Numbered from the stretch's first letter, positions 30,140 through 41,185 are shown. The stretch is 64,000 nucleotides of DNA from Onthophagus taurus (GCF_036711975.1 NC_091976.1:3038001-3102000), one strand, 5' to 3'. Translations and numbers: made by a program. Notes: a model not told the origin generated them from the letters alone.

Positions 30140-30530
30140 ATAGAATTGATAAATATCACCACGAACTGGAACATTTCAAATCACATAGATATTGTAGTAA
30201 TTGTTAAAGTTATTGCCTTCAATGTATTAACTGCTTCAAGTCGACCAAGAGCGTTTTCGGCGGTTTTGACTACAGGGAGAAGTTTTCTGTGTAATTCTTC
30301 TGATAAGTCATACTTTGTAATTTTTGATTAACCAGTGCGATAAACATCTGCTCTTGCTGACTGATATCTTTTCTTCCCAGCTGAACGCGTTTCTCTAAAG
30401 GTACCACGTTGTGGTCTAGTTGCGACGATTTCTCTTTTAATTACTCCGGGGGCTGCACCATAATGAGCATTTACAGCTTGCGCTATATACTCTCTGCCTT
30501 GACTCGTTCGGTGCGATGCACGGTAATTCC
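30140..30530 (-). other. Unidentified coding-like remnant
   Basis: One minus-strand frame reads SHRTSQGREYIAQAVNAHYG then AAPGVIKREIVATRPQRGTF and RETRSAGKKRYQSARADVYR before a stop, continuing with LLPVVKTAENALGRLEAVNT after it. The composition looks protein-like, with few rare residues, but I cannot place it in a family. It lies between hAT and HARBI1-like fossils. Confidence 0.3.
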
Positions 30531-30649
30531 ATGGGTATTAGAATAATTTGTAGGAACACATAATTAATAAAACAGATAACAAACCGAAGATTGTATCCTT
30601 CACAATTTATTTATTTAGTAATACAGCTACATTATAACACATATTAATT

Positions 30650-31660
30650 AAAATTACGTTCTATAAATGCAACTCGCATCATGCTGCCTCTTAAGTTGTG
30701 TTCAGGTAGAATTTCCTCCATATTTATTCTGTTCATTTCCTGTCAGATGCTGAATTTGTCTCGAACGTTTAATATTGTGCGGCACTGCTGTTGCTATAAT
30801 AATTGTTATAGAATTCCTTAACTTGTGTTGCAAAGTACTTTGTAAGCACCGAAATGTAGATTTCCATAATCTAAATGTCCTCTCTATAGAGTTTCTAGTA
30901 GTAACGTGTGCCCTATTATACCGCAGTTCAGATCGTGTTTGTGGGTTAAGAACAGGTGTGAACAGATAATCTGTTTGCTGAGAGGCACTGTGTCCCCTAA
31001 TATTATCCCTGAAACTTCACCTCTTTCTAATTTCAACTTAGTGGCACTATTTGCAAACATTCGACTCGCAAACATCAAGTGTCGATCCAGGCCATCGTAC
31101 CACGATGTATTGTATCCGTAAGTCTGCATCATTAACTACTTGTACGTTAAGGGACATCCAAGCTTTCCCATTACGGAAAACTTCAGCATTTTGTCCTCCA
31201 GGGCTTTTTTTTTATGTGCGTACCGTCGATGCTTCCATTCACACCTGAAAATCCACCAAGCAAGAAAAATTTTCTTTTATGTCTTGCAACTTCTGCCACT
31301 GTGGATGGAAACTTGATATATTGAGGTACCTTGCGAGCTAATAGTTCCGACACTTCCGAGATTGTTAAGGAACATGTAGGCTGACTTATGTTTACAAGAT
31401 CACCGCATACCACCTATTATTTTGGTATAGATCAATTTTTATATTTTCAATTTTATCTCATGTTTACCTGTATACTGCCAGTTGCGTATAAACGTAATGC
31501 GGCTTTCACAAACTTTCATTATGGGAGGAATCGGTAAACCCCGTCTTGATTGGTTCTTATTTTGTCCATAAATAAGTAGCATAATTATGGTTTCTATTTC
31601 GTGTCTTCGAAACCTGTACCTCAGCTGTGATTGGTCTCCGCGATAACCTGAATCATTTTT
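30650..31660 (-). pseudogene. HARBI1-like (PIF/Harbinger) transposase, decayed
   Basis: Pieces in order: IETIIMLLIYGQNKNQSRRG (31.6 kb), LVNISQPTCSLTISEVSELL and GGFSGVNGSIDGTHIKKKPW (first catalytic D, 31.2-31.4 kb), then WYDGLDRHLMFASRMFANSA (second D region), GIILGDTVP, and IERTFRLWKSTFRCLQ with the E block (about 30.85 kb). The ~350-residue protein is spread over at least three frames. It belongs to the HARBI1 clade and differs from the MADF-partnered Harbingers at 17 and 59 kb. No terminal repeats were found. Confidence 0.75.
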
Positions 31661-31906
31661 CATTGCTCATAGCAATGGCTTCCCACATAATGGGAATATT
31701 GTATTCCCATTAACGCTGTCCAAGAGATTGTCAAGAAATTTGATTGCTTTTGCTGTCCCAATGGCAGATTTGTTTAAAAATATATCGCTGTATAGTCCTA
31801 CAAACAATACCTTAGAATTAGGTTACTATAAAACACCATGGATAAAATGTATGTAATGAAATAAAAGTTATACTTTTCATGTATTACACGTAATAACAAT
31901 AGCACA

Positions 31907-32110
31907 TTACCTGTTTTTGCCATAACATTTATATTGGCAGCTAACTAATAATTGAGTTGCATTTGCAATCTTCATTTTCTTTAAAATCTTTTTGGGATCA
32001 CAGTGCTCTTCTGTTAACTTTGGCAGTCTTAATTCACCTGAAGCATTATCCAATAAATAGACATTATAAATAACCTCCCATTTTGCTTTGATACAATCAC
32101 CATATAGCAT
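31907..32110 (-). pseudogene. P-element (THAP9-like) transposase fragment
   Basis: The 67-residue ORF contains KWEVIYNVYLLDNASGELRL then PKLTEEHCDPKKILKKMKI and ANATQLLVS. That matches the segment of P-element/THAP9 transposases around 'LTESHVYPEKIKKMKV...AAQVFS'. No THAP domain or ends are visible. It sits just outside the left TTAA of the 32-36 kb element. Confidence 0.5.
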
Positions 32111-32753
32111 TTCCCGATTGGATATTCCTGTTCATTTAAGGGGAGGTTCCCGTCCAAAGGCAATAAAAATGCTTCAATTTCTGGATTTTTTTTTGAATAC
32201 AAAATAAATTATTTTGCGAAATTTTTTTTATGAGTTTAGTTTATATATAAATGAAGTATTATGTTGAATTGTTTCGTAATAAAATAATTGAAAATGGCGG
32301 CTCCAGATCTCGTCAAAGAAGTCCGCTCCCGGCGCGATGTGTTGTGCGCGGTACCTTCTGCAGCCTCGCCAAGTGATCTGAAATCAAAAAACCAAGAAAA
32401 ATCATAAAATAGATTAAATTTGTGGGGCCCTATCGGTTTCCGATTTTTAAAAAAGCCCTTTCAATCAAAATGGCGGCCGTTTGCAAAAAAACTCATTTTC
32501 TCATGCTTTTTTTGGGCTTCAACTTAAATAAAAATATATTTACAATAATTTTTTTGAAAAAAACGCTCCGTCAGGGCCCCCCAAATTTAATTAGCTTTAA
32601 TTTGAGAGGTGAAACTTTGCAATCGGTGCATTCCTCGAAGCTCTAGAGCGTACCGCGCGTCGAAAAACATTGTTTCGAGAAAAACGCATTTAAAGTTTTA
32701 TATAGTAAAAAATTGTAAAAATGTAGTAAAAAGTTAGTTTTTGACAACTTACT

Positions 32754-34455
32754 CTAATCAGCTATTCCAGCACCATACAGAATTCCTTCTTCTTCTTCGA
32801 AGAGCGCGTTACTTTCAATCTCCAAGGTCATTTTTTCAGTTCTTGCTCGTTTTGCGTGTTCCGACAATTTTTGCTCCCCTGCCGTGATGCGTTTGTCGTC
32901 CGTTTTCTCGGCGAAGCTCCTGCTGTAGTTACCAATAACGATTCCCAGTGTATTCATCGTTCTCAAAATTGATGAGCAGCCTTCATTGAAGATACCAGCA
33001 GCTGTATATGCTGATATTTGAATCGTTTGTACACCGCAATGAGTGTGTTTAGGAGAAAGTTTCCAAATGATGGCGTTAAAACTTTCATTATCATTTTGTG
33101 TGTTTCCGCCGGTGCACCTTTGTAATAAGTCGTCACTCGAAAGAGCCTCATACACCGGTCGAATGGCTTTTTGGACAGATTCTTGAAGGGCAGGTTCATG
33201 GTGGAAATCGTTGAGTCCCGTAGCTTCGGCGACACGCCACTTACACCAGCTGTTTTCTCCTCGCGGGCAGTTCTCGTGCTTCGGTTCGTCGTCTGTGGAG
33301 CATTTATGATGGAAAGTTGCCCATACAGCCTTTTTCATTTCCTCGGCAGAATCGGGGTGTCTTCGGATGGCAAGACCGTAATACAAAGTTAAATTTTTGA
33401 TTAGTTTATCTGTTAACTTCCCAGAACCTTTGCCTCCGATTCCTTTAGTTTTTTTTTTAACTTCGCGCTGCCGAGAACCCATGCGCTTTTGAACATGCCC
33501 TATAAACTCTTTTTTTCGCATTCTAGGAAAGCTTTGAATGTTTTGGTGTCTCCATCACCAATGTATGTCTCGTATTTCACGCCGAGTTCATTTGAACGAC
33601 AAAACATTTCTTTCATCGAATCTACCTCCATCTTGCCAGCACTTCCAGTGTGATTTATGCAGCAATTTTCTTCATGACTTTCGAGCCACGTATCGTACTC
33701 CACAGTTCCATTTTTTGAGGCCCAGTTGCTGCAAGTTTGGCAAAATGAAGATTTTACCACAAAATCTATAATTTTATGAGTGTATTTGCCGATCAAAGTT
33801 GTAACCCCGAATAGTGAAGAAAACCCACGTTTCTTCCATGAACCGTCTCCAGAAACACTCAGATGTGTTTTTACATTTCGTGCCTTGACGTTCAACTCCT
33901 TTTCTTCATCAACTGCTTTTCGTTGAACCATTTCAAACGTGCTCTTTGATGCCCCCAGTAGATTCTCTATGAAAGTGTAATATGCACTTTTGCCAAAACC
34001 GGTAGATAATTCCATAAGCGAACAAAACGTGTTTATCGAATGCATCCCAAGTCCCAAAAGGCGCATAACAAACATCAGTCGGCGATTTATTTCGTACGAA
34101 GTATTCACTGACGGACTCGAGGGAACGGCGGCGTTTATTTTTGCATGAGCACGTCAAAAGTAAATTGAAGCCGAGTCCACGTTTGCACGTTTGGGTAAAT
34201 ATTACATCCCCGTCACATTCTTTACTTTTTAAGCATTGCGATAAAAAGTTAAACACTGCTAAAAAGTCGATAATAACGTTAGTATGGCCAACATCGATTT
34301 CGATATCATCGTAACTCGCGTTCTTCAATTTCTTAGCGGATGTGCTGACAAATTCTTTTTCATTTTCCATTTCCTCTGGATCATAACTGACTTTCTTTTT
34401 CCGCGGCCGAGCAGGATGCGCTCTTCCCGGTAAACATTTTCGCGTGTTCGGCATT
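32754..34455 (-). pseudogene. Kolobok/Mutator-like transposase, two frameshifts
   Basis: Read from MPNTRKCLPG at 34455. An N-terminal basic region is followed by GHTNVIIDFLAVFNFLSQCL and a zinc-binding-like CKSKEC/CKRGLGF part, then YEINRRLMFVMRLLGLGMHS, VSGDGSWKKRGFSSLFGVTT (first acidic D), CQTCSNW...HEENCCINHTGSAGKMEV, YIGDGDTKTF (second D), FIGHVQKRMGSRQ, CTGGNTQNDNESFNAIIWKL (E). Frameshifts occur in an A-run near 34135 and near 33515, the latter with loss of some residues. The full protein would be about 560 residues. The DGDxK and NES triad is shared by Mutator/Kolobok-type DDE enzymes. Confidence 0.75.
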
Positions 34456-34529
34456 TTCCGGCACGTCGTCGCACGAGTAAAACTACGTTTTAAAAGAAAC
34501 GGTTGCACACAACTATACCTTTTACAGTA

Positions 34530-34795
34530 TGATTTCACACTTATGAAATATGATTTCGCACTAGCGAAAACAGATTACATGCAAATGAAATTTGATTTCG
34601 CACTAGCGAAAACAGATTACATGCAAATGAAATTTGATTTCACACTAACGAAAACAGATTTCATACAAATGAAATTTGATTTCTCACTAACGAAAACAGA
34701 TTTCATACAAATGAAATATGATTTCACACTAACGAAAACAGAATTCATACAAATGAAATTTTATTTCAAACCAATGAAAACAGATTTCACAGTAT
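34530..34795 (+). repeat. Left subterminal array of ~42 bp repeats
   Basis: Six or so units of the form GAAAACAGATTTCATACAAA + TGAAATTTGATTTCACACTAAC, with variants GCAAATG/ACAAATG. A half-unit (~21 bp) similarity is visible because each unit holds two GATTT.CA phrases. The repeat length is a multiple of three and has no stop, creating spurious long ORFs on both strands. Confidence 0.85.
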
Positions 34796-34880
34796 TTAAA
34801 TATTTAATTAGAACATTATTTATAACAAAAAATTATTAAATTAAATTTAACAACCAATCTAGCAACCAATAAATTATTAA

Positions 34881-35939
34881 TTATATTTCTTGAATGTTTT
34901 CTTGTTGTAGTGCTGCTGCATAATAACGTTCTACATGATTCGAATATCTTAGTAAGTGTTGTTGTTGAACTTCTTGAATTGCTCTATCTGAAATTTCTTC
35001 TAAGATGCGCATTCTATATTCATGAAGTGTTAACCCTTGATTATTAACGCGTCTGTAATTCAATATTTCTTGCATTCTTTCTTGCATTTGCACTTTTACG
35101 GAAGATTTGAAACTACTCCATAACAACTCAATCGGATTTAGTAAATAAGAATATGGAGCAAGGCGTACTATTTCTATATCTTCTTCGGGTTCAAGTTCAG
35201 ATTCAAGATTTGAATGTACAGGAGCATTATCAATAATAAATGTTGGCTTCTCGATGCCATCCGCAGTGCAAGTTGCTATTAAGCGACGCAGCCATTGTTT
35301 ACAGTCGTGAGCTTTGTAGGATCCTCTTCTATGTTCAAATGAGATAATTCGCATCGCACTCATTGCCCCAATGCAATGTAAATTGCTTCCTTTACAAGCC
35401 GGAAGAATTACGTGTGCTTTATGACCTATTTTGGATCTACCTTCTTTTCGCCGACAATATAAATTAAAATTTGTTTCATCGATCCAAATAAGAGTTCTAC
35501 CATTTGCTCGACTTTGTAATATTTGGTTTACATACTCTTTACGCTTGACTTTGTTTTCCTCATTATTCATATTTACTATTTGTGGTCTTAGTGCCTTAAG
35601 TGAAAATAATTGCCCGTCCAACCAGTTTTTCATTGTGTTTTGGCAAACGTTAACTTGAAATTCATTGCTAACATGATCACATAAGCCTTTCAATGTTATT
35701 GTAGAATCTTCCTCAATCCATCTAACCAATGCATCGGAAATTGCGGCGGTCTTTTTGGAAGAAGCATTACCACCTTTCTTTTTTGGAAGTGATTGATCTT
35801 TTTTCAACCATTCATAAGCAGTACGAACGTTCACTCCTAAAGCTGTAGCTGTAGCTCGCCAATCTTTGCCTTCTTCGTGTGCTTTTATAATTCTTTCTCT
35901 ATCACTAATTGATATTTTATTATATTTAACACGAGACAT
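34881..35939 (-). CDS. IS630/Tc1-like transposase, intact, D-33-E spacing
   Basis: 352 residues from a clear ATG. An N-terminal helix-turn-helix (about residues 10-47, SISDRERIIKAHEEGKDWRA) is followed by a DDE_3-type catalytic domain: D154 in LIWIDETNFNLY, D237 in TFIIDNAPVHSN, E271 in YLLNPIELLW. Thirty-three residues separate the last two catalytic positions, one fewer than canonical Tc1 (DD34E). The protein cuts and pastes its own element at TA sites. The gene occupies almost the entire space between the two repeat arrays. No intron is needed. Confidence 0.88.
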   Translation of the reverse strand: MSRVKYNKISISDRERIIKAHEEGKDWRATATALGVNVRTAYEWLKKDQSLPKKKGGNASSKKTAAISDALVRWIEEDSTITLKGLCDHVSNEFQVNVCQNTMKNWLDGQLFSLKALRPQIVNMNNEENKVKRKEYVNQILQSRANGRTLIWIDETNFNLYCRRKEGRSKIGHKAHVILPACKGSNLHCIGAMSAMRIISFEHRRGSYKAHDCKQWLRRLIATCTADGIEKPTFIIDNAPVHSNLESELEPEEDIEIVRLAPYSYLLNPIELLWSSFKSSVKVQMQERMQEILNYRRVNNQGLTLHEYRMRILEEISDRAIQEVQQQHLLRYSNHVERYYAAALQQENIQEI

Positions 35940-36082
35940 TGCAAATGTAAAATCAAAACTTATGATATATTTTTATGATTGTCACAAAATGTCAAATAAT
36001 TTTCATTCAAAATTAAAAATGATATTTGCCAAATATTTATTTAAATATTAATGAAACCAATATCTAATTATTAATTATTAAT

Positions 36083-36345
36083 TGTGAAATCTGTTTTCAT
36101 TGGTTTGAAATCAAATTTCATTTGTATGAAATCTGTTTTCGCTAGTGTGAAATCAAATTTTATTTGTGTGAATTCTGTTTTCGTTAGTGTGAAATCAAAT
36201 TTCATTTGTATGAAATCTGTTTTCGCTAGTGTGAAATCAAATTTCATTTGTGTGAATTCTGTTTTCGTTAGTGTGAAATCAAATTTCATTTGTATGAAAT
36301 CTGTTTTCGCTAGTGTGAAATCATATTTCATAAGTGTGAAATCAT
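36083..36345 (-). repeat. Right subterminal array of ~42 bp repeats (inverted)
   Basis: Inverted counterpart of 34530-34795 with the same unit and number of copies within one. Two variants (GAATTC-type and GAAATC-type units) alternate here, whereas the left array has grouped variants, showing that the two arms have been rearranged independently. Confidence 0.85.
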
Positions 36346-36651
36346 ACTGTAAAAGGTATAGTAAACTCGCCTATCAGGAATGTTGTTATGAAATCAACTT
36401 GTGTCACATTGACGTTTGAACTTTTGTTATTCAAAAAATACGCACTACTTAGATTGACACTTTGTACCGAACGCAAGCAGCGAATTTATTTCGCACTAGC
36501 AAAATGAGACCCCGTCTATCTCGAGAACTACATCATATGTCAAAATATCCTTACTCCCACGTATTCTCAACAACATAAAGATGACAATTAAGCAAAAAAA
36601 AAATTCTTTTCGATTTGGACGGGAACCTCCCCTTAAAGAATTCTTCATTAA

Positions 36652-38960
36652 CCTTCCGTCGGGCGCGGTCTTAAAATCCAAAAAATCGGGTGCGGTCTTA
36701 AAATCCAAAAAATCTGGCGCGGTGTATCAAATTGATCACGCGCCTGTTAGCCCTAATACTTTGCAAATAATTACAATAAATTTTAATATTATGTATTTTA
36801 TTTATCTATATATTTATATATATATTTCGCAAGTATATTCTACCTTTATAAAACTTAAAGAATACATTAGAATACAAAAATACATTAAAGTAAAAAGTAA
36901 CTTTCTAAAATCTCAACATCCCCTCATCTATGTCATCTTGTGGTATTTCTGACAATATTTGACTGCAATTATTACAAAAGCATTCTATGTGCATAAGACA
37001 AATGGGTTTTTTACATTTTTTGCAATTATATTTTGTTAAACGCCTTTGTCCAATGCAAGTATGACATCTTTTGCGTTTTCCTACATTTTCATTTTCTTCT
37101 TTCTGTTGTTCTTGGTCTACTGGCGTAATTTCTTTCAGACGTTGTTGCATGCCAGTATGAATCCCTGATGTCTCTAAACTTCTTCGAGCCATATGAGGTA
37201 AAACTAATGCATGTGACAATGCTTTCAAAAATGCTTTTCTTCGAATAACATTTTGATCATTGCCAAAATATATTACCTGAGCATTGATTCCGCTAATATT
37301 GAGCATAGCAAAAAATACCACCATGGGCCAACGGCGAATATTTCTAGCCACGTTGAATGACGCACACAGTTTATCTGCAGTGTCAACTCCACCTTTGGTA
37401 CCATTATAAAAAGTAATGATACATGGCTTCTTTTTATCTCCGATATCAAGATCGATAGAGTTATCTTCATGTAAACTTGAAGCCAAAATCACAGATTTTC
37501 CTTTTTTAGGAACGTAAGAAACCAAAGTGCACCCCTTCTTGAAGGCAAACAAGCTACTGTTAACAACTCTCGTCTTATTTGGCAGGAACTCAAGTGGAAT
37601 TTCGATCTTATTTTTTTTTAATGTTCCAACGTAAGAGATCTTTTTACTTCGTAACTCGTCTATCAATGGAATACTGGTAAACCAGTTATCTGCTGTTACA
37701 TTTCGTCCGGTCTGATAAATAGGTTGGCAAAGTCGCAGAACCACATCCGATGGTGAATTGTTCAATCGGAATGGGCCTTCAGGTTGTAATCCTGCATATA
37801 TTTCTAAATTATATACACAGTAAACCTGAGAATCAACAAGTGCGTAGATTTTAACTCCATATTTATTAGGTTTATTCGATATGTATTGTACAAAACCGCA
37901 TCTTCCACGGAATCCCTCCAGTTTCTCATCAATAGTTACATTTTGTCCTAAACTATAGGACTTCTGTGAATTTTTCACGAACATTGTAAAAATGTCTCGA
38001 ATTGCTGCAATTTTATCTATTTTTCTTCTTTCATTCCTCATGCTCCGATCGTCAAATCGCATACAACGCATAATGAATTTAAATCTTTTGATGTTCATGA
38101 CTAGTCGAAATTTTTCAATGCCGTCCCAGTCGGATCCCCACAGGTCTTCCAAACTTTGTCTGTTACCTCTGTGAACACCAGCTAAATATAAGAGACCTAT
38201 AAATGCCTTCAGCTCAACAATATCTGTAGGTTTGGCATCTCTATCGCGTTTGAAGAGTGATTTAATACTTTCAATATATTGGTTGGTCTGTTGTACAATT
38301 ATACCCATTATTTCGTCATCCATAATGCAACTCCAACATTCTAAAAGAGTTTTTGCCATTCTTGCAGCACCTATTACACCCGGTAACTTGCGAATAAGAT
38401 TATGTGGTTTTGAACGAATTCGATTTCATGTTCCTCATCTGTATCTTCTTCATCATCAAAATCATCCTGTAAGTTAGCTTCGTCATCTTCAAACAACATT
38501 CTTTGTAGCTTCTCAACATCTTTTGGATCCTCCAGATCATATTTTTTACTACAACTTGCCATTATCAGCGTATTTCTGATCTAAAACGCATATGATTATC
38601 TTTACATACTGAAAAATCTACAATCGGGCGTAGTGTATCAATTTGATATTTATAGAGTAAGTATGTGAAAAATATATCCGTGAATAAAAAAATGTAAGTA
38701 GTAGTAGTATAAATAAATAGCACTTACCAAAATAACTAATATGTAACAAATTTACATAAGTGATTTTGTTACACGTATGGGCGCGGTGTATCAATCTGAA
38801 CAATATTATAATATCTTTCTTCTAGCAAAGATTACTTACGACTAACTGGTCTCGTTCCGTAGGAGAATGCGAGATAGGAAGCTATTGGTAACGAATATTT
38901 CCGACTATTTACGAGTCAAAAGTACTAGCACAAAACATTTCCGTTGTATCAATCTGATTA
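36652..38960 (-). mobile_element. piggyBac element E, right end uncertain
   Basis: Left end CCTTCCGTCGGGCGCGGTC follows TTAA at 36648-36651, only 11 bp beyond the TTAA of the Kolobok-like element. A 26 bp unit (GCGGTCTTAAAATCCAAAAA) is tandemly duplicated at 36666-36717, followed by GGCGCGGTGTATCAAATTGA. Related GGCG(T/C)(A/G)GTGTATCAAT phrases recur inside the right side near 38627, 38772 and 38943. I could not find a matching CCTTCC terminus with TTAA on the right, so that end is truncated or mutated. Confidence 0.65.
36905..38562 (-). pseudogene. piggyBac transposase E, one frameshift
   Basis: The acidic N-terminus (38374-38562, MASCSKKYDLEDPKDVEKLQ...) passes by a single frameshift near 38410 into the 484-residue core (SKPHNLIRKLPGVIGAARMA...). 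Catalytic blocks are TIDEKLEGFRGR, VTADNWFTS and KGGVDTADKL. The C-terminal cysteine-rich domain (CHTCIGQ..., CKKCKKPICLMHIECFCNNC) is present and followed by a short tail. Apart from the one frameshift near residue 45 the gene is open, so it decayed recently. Confidence 0.85.
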
Positions 38961-39374
38961 GCCGATTTGACAACTCTTGATCGCTAACACTTGAAATAAT
39001 TTGTAAGCCAATGCTGTTACATTTTCGAATTATTTTCTTGAATTCTAACCAAATCTTTTGTTTTTATGTAACTTTTTGTAAAACCAAATGCTATTGGCTG
39101 TTGTCAACGTCTGCTGACCCCTCTTAACATAAAGATAATTGCATGGTCAGCTATATCATCTGAAGATGTCTCCTAGATCTTGCAAACCTTCAAAATCCGT
39201 ACTATTTCCATTATGAGGAATATGTGGTTGTATAGCCATTTCATCAAATAATTAAATACAAATTTAACACGGTGTGATGGTTAAATTCAATTTATTAGCA
39301 CTTTCTTCATCAAATTCCACTCCAATATCGGTTATTATTGAAAATTTTGCCTGCTTGCACTTCCAAACATCGAG
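38961..39374. other. Spacer without recognised gene
   Basis: About 400 bp between piggyBac E and the LINE. AT-rich, no terminal repeat or ORF that I recognise. The 5' truncation point of the LINE lies at its right edge. Confidence 0.4.
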
Positions 39375-39382
39375 CTTTTTGA

Positions 39383-40453
39383 TTGCTATTGGCATATCTG
39401 GTATATCTGGGTTTTGGTGAAGGCGCAGTAACACTATTGAGTAGCTATCTTAGTGATCGCACACAGAGGGTGAAAATTGATGATGCCATCTCTGGTGAAC
39501 TCGCACTTTGTAATGGTGTTCCCCAAGGATCTGTGCTGGGACCTATTTTATTTTCTATCTATACGTCACAATTTAATAAATTTATTAAATTCTGTAAAAT
39601 GAGTACATATGCGGATGATACCCAGCTTTACGCTTCATACGCGACAGCGGGCAGTGGTATTGCCGAGGCTGGTATTAGCGGTGACCTTGATACGATTTTT
39701 GAATTAGCAACATACCACCAGCTTAAAATAAATCCTGACAAATCTATGTGGATGAGTTTTAATGGGCAACAGCGCAACCCTACTTCGCACTTAGCCATTA
39801 AGATGAATAACACCTTAATTAAAAAGGTCTCTGAAGCTAAGTGTCTTGGTATGATTTTAGATACTAGCTTAAGATTTAGAAAACAAATTCAAACATATAT
39901 TCAGAGATCATATTTTTTTTTGCGTCGGCTGTACCCGCATCGTTCATGTTTACCTTTGAAATTAAAAGTGCTCCTCTGTGATATGTTTGTTCTTTCACAA
40001 TTTAATTATATGTCTGCTGTATATCATAGGGCTATAGATGCAGTCACGTCACGAAGTATACAAAAGGTTCAGAATAGTTGCCTCAGATTCATTTATGGGA
40101 TTCGCAAATTTGATAGAGTTTCTTATAAACTTAAGGATGCTGGGTGGCTGAACATGAGCTCTCGACGGGAGTTTCATAGTTTGTCTCTCTATCATAGAAT
40201 CGTTACCTCTGGAGTCCCGGAGTACCTGCATAATAAAATTAAATATAAACCACAGTGCGAGGGAAGTCAGACAAGGTCAGGTATTAGTTTCTATCCTCCA
40301 AAACATAGAACATCACTTTTTCAAAGGTCATTTACATATCATGTTTATAAATCGTATGGAAGCTTGCCACATGCACTACGTCAACTGAAATATGACCAAT
40401 TTCGAATAAAATTGAGGAATATGATTTTTCAGCAGTCAACGGGTCTTGTCTGA
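39383..40453 (+). pseudogene. LINE reverse transcriptase C-terminal part (jockey/CR1-like)
   Basis: 356 open residues beginning inside the RT domain. Landmarks: FGEGAVTLLSSYLSDRTQRV, CNGVPQGSVLGPILFSIYTS (motif B region), MSTYADDTQLYASY (motif C, catalytic YADD), HQLKINPDKSMWMSFN, KCLGMILDTSLRF, and a C-terminal zinc-less tail ending with a stop at 40453. The endonuclease and RT fingers are missing through 5' truncation, so the fragment is inactive despite its open frame. Confidence 0.85.
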
Positions 40454-40903
40454 TGTTTGTTATTCTTTGTTTCTCTGTGATTTTTTTGTGACCTTATTCT
40501 TATTGATATAAAGTCATTGTTACGATGTTAACAGTTAAGCCATCAGTTATTACAATGAGTCCTTTTTTAATTTTCATTATTTTTTTTTTTTTTCTTTTTT
40601 TTGCTCCTCATTTCTTTTTTTTTTCTCTTTCATTTAATTTACGTTTGGGTCTTTTGGGCCCTTTCATTTAATTTAATTATGTTTAAATTTAGATTTGATA
40701 TGATGCGGGTGATACTGTATTAATGATTTCAAGATTTTGCCTTTGTTTTTTTTTTCTTTTTATTTGTTATAATTCATAGAATTTTTTTTTTTTTATTTTA
40801 CGGTTGGATAGAACAGACTATTCTGGATCCCGCCGTTTGATCTCCATACATTATGTATATATTTGTATTGTAGTTTCTTTTTTGTAATGGAGACAATAAA
40901 GTC

Positions 40904-40908
<5 letters not shown>

Positions 40909-40938
<30 letters not shown>
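40909..40938 (+). repeat. (TTA)n microsatellite, LINE tail
   Basis: About ten TTA units directly after the LINE 3' end, ending in TATATA. Confidence 0.9.
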
Positions 40939-40940
<2 letters not shown>

Positions 40941-41185
40941 TTGCTCATAGTAGGACATGACATTTATTTATTTGTTTATTTATTCTGTTTACGGGATACA
41001 AACAGGAAAAATCCCAGTGAAGTATCCACTAGAAAAACAATTGTACAACAATATTTTTTCAAAGTGACAATCAGTACAAAAAGATAAACAAAGAAACAAT
41101 CATAATACAAATCAAATCAAATTAATTGTATAAAATTAACTAAATGGTAAAAAAAGAAAATTAACAAATTATAATTACTACCGCA

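Larger units (their letters stand above)
34515..36362 (-). mobile_element. IS630/Tc1-like transposon with repeat-array ends
   Basis: Ends CTATACCTTTTACAGTATG at ~34513 and its inverse ending ~36363 bound a 1.85 kb element inserted in the 5' part of the Kolobok-like transposon. Each terminus is a ~265-300 bp inverted repeat built of tandem ~42 bp units. A TA duplication is likely but its position is ambiguous because the flanks and ends share TA. The central transposase ORF is open, so this is probably the youngest insertion at this locus. Confidence 0.82.
32140..36632 (-). mobile_element. TTAA-flanked Kolobok/Mutator-like element hosting another transposon
   Basis: Perfect 19 bp inverted ends (GGGGAGGTTCCCGTCCAAA at 32140 and inverted ending at 36632) are flanked by TTAA at 32136-32139 and 36633-36636. 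Its one gene (32754-34455, minus) encodes a transposase of the arthropod 'Mutator-like' domain type. TTAA duplications are used by Kolobok as well as piggyBac, and the ends and protein are not piggyBac, so Kolobok is the best superfamily guess. A 1.85 kb IS630-like element (34515-36362) is inserted upstream of the gene. The flank 32140-32753 has no ORF of its own. Confidence 0.8.
39375..40938 (+). mobile_element. 5'-truncated LINE with (TTA)n tail
   Basis: Contains the 3' half of a reverse transcriptase ORF, a 450 bp 3'UTR rich in T runs, and a 3' terminus ATGGAGACAATAAAGTCATTT directly followed by a TTA microsatellite at 40909-40938. 5' truncation and a simple-repeat tail are typical products of target-primed reverse transcription. 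No clear target duplication was identified. Confidence 0.8.

Noticed and set aside
34444-34839. Plus-strand ORF with a 14-residue periodic peptide (QMKFDFTLTKTDF type)
   Set aside because: It is the translation of the 42 bp terminal repeat array; the repeat length is a multiple of three and lacks stops, and the same happens in both orientations at 36071-36419. Not a gene.
34530-36345. Regular repeats suggesting a CRISPR array
   Set aside because: The repeats are contiguous without unique spacers, occur as an inverted pair flanking a transposase, and the genome is eukaryotic.
38961-39300. A right terminal repeat for piggyBac E at TTAA-like sites near 39270
   Set aside because: The sequence before GGTTAA does not match the CCTTCCGTCGG left end, so the boundary cannot be supported.
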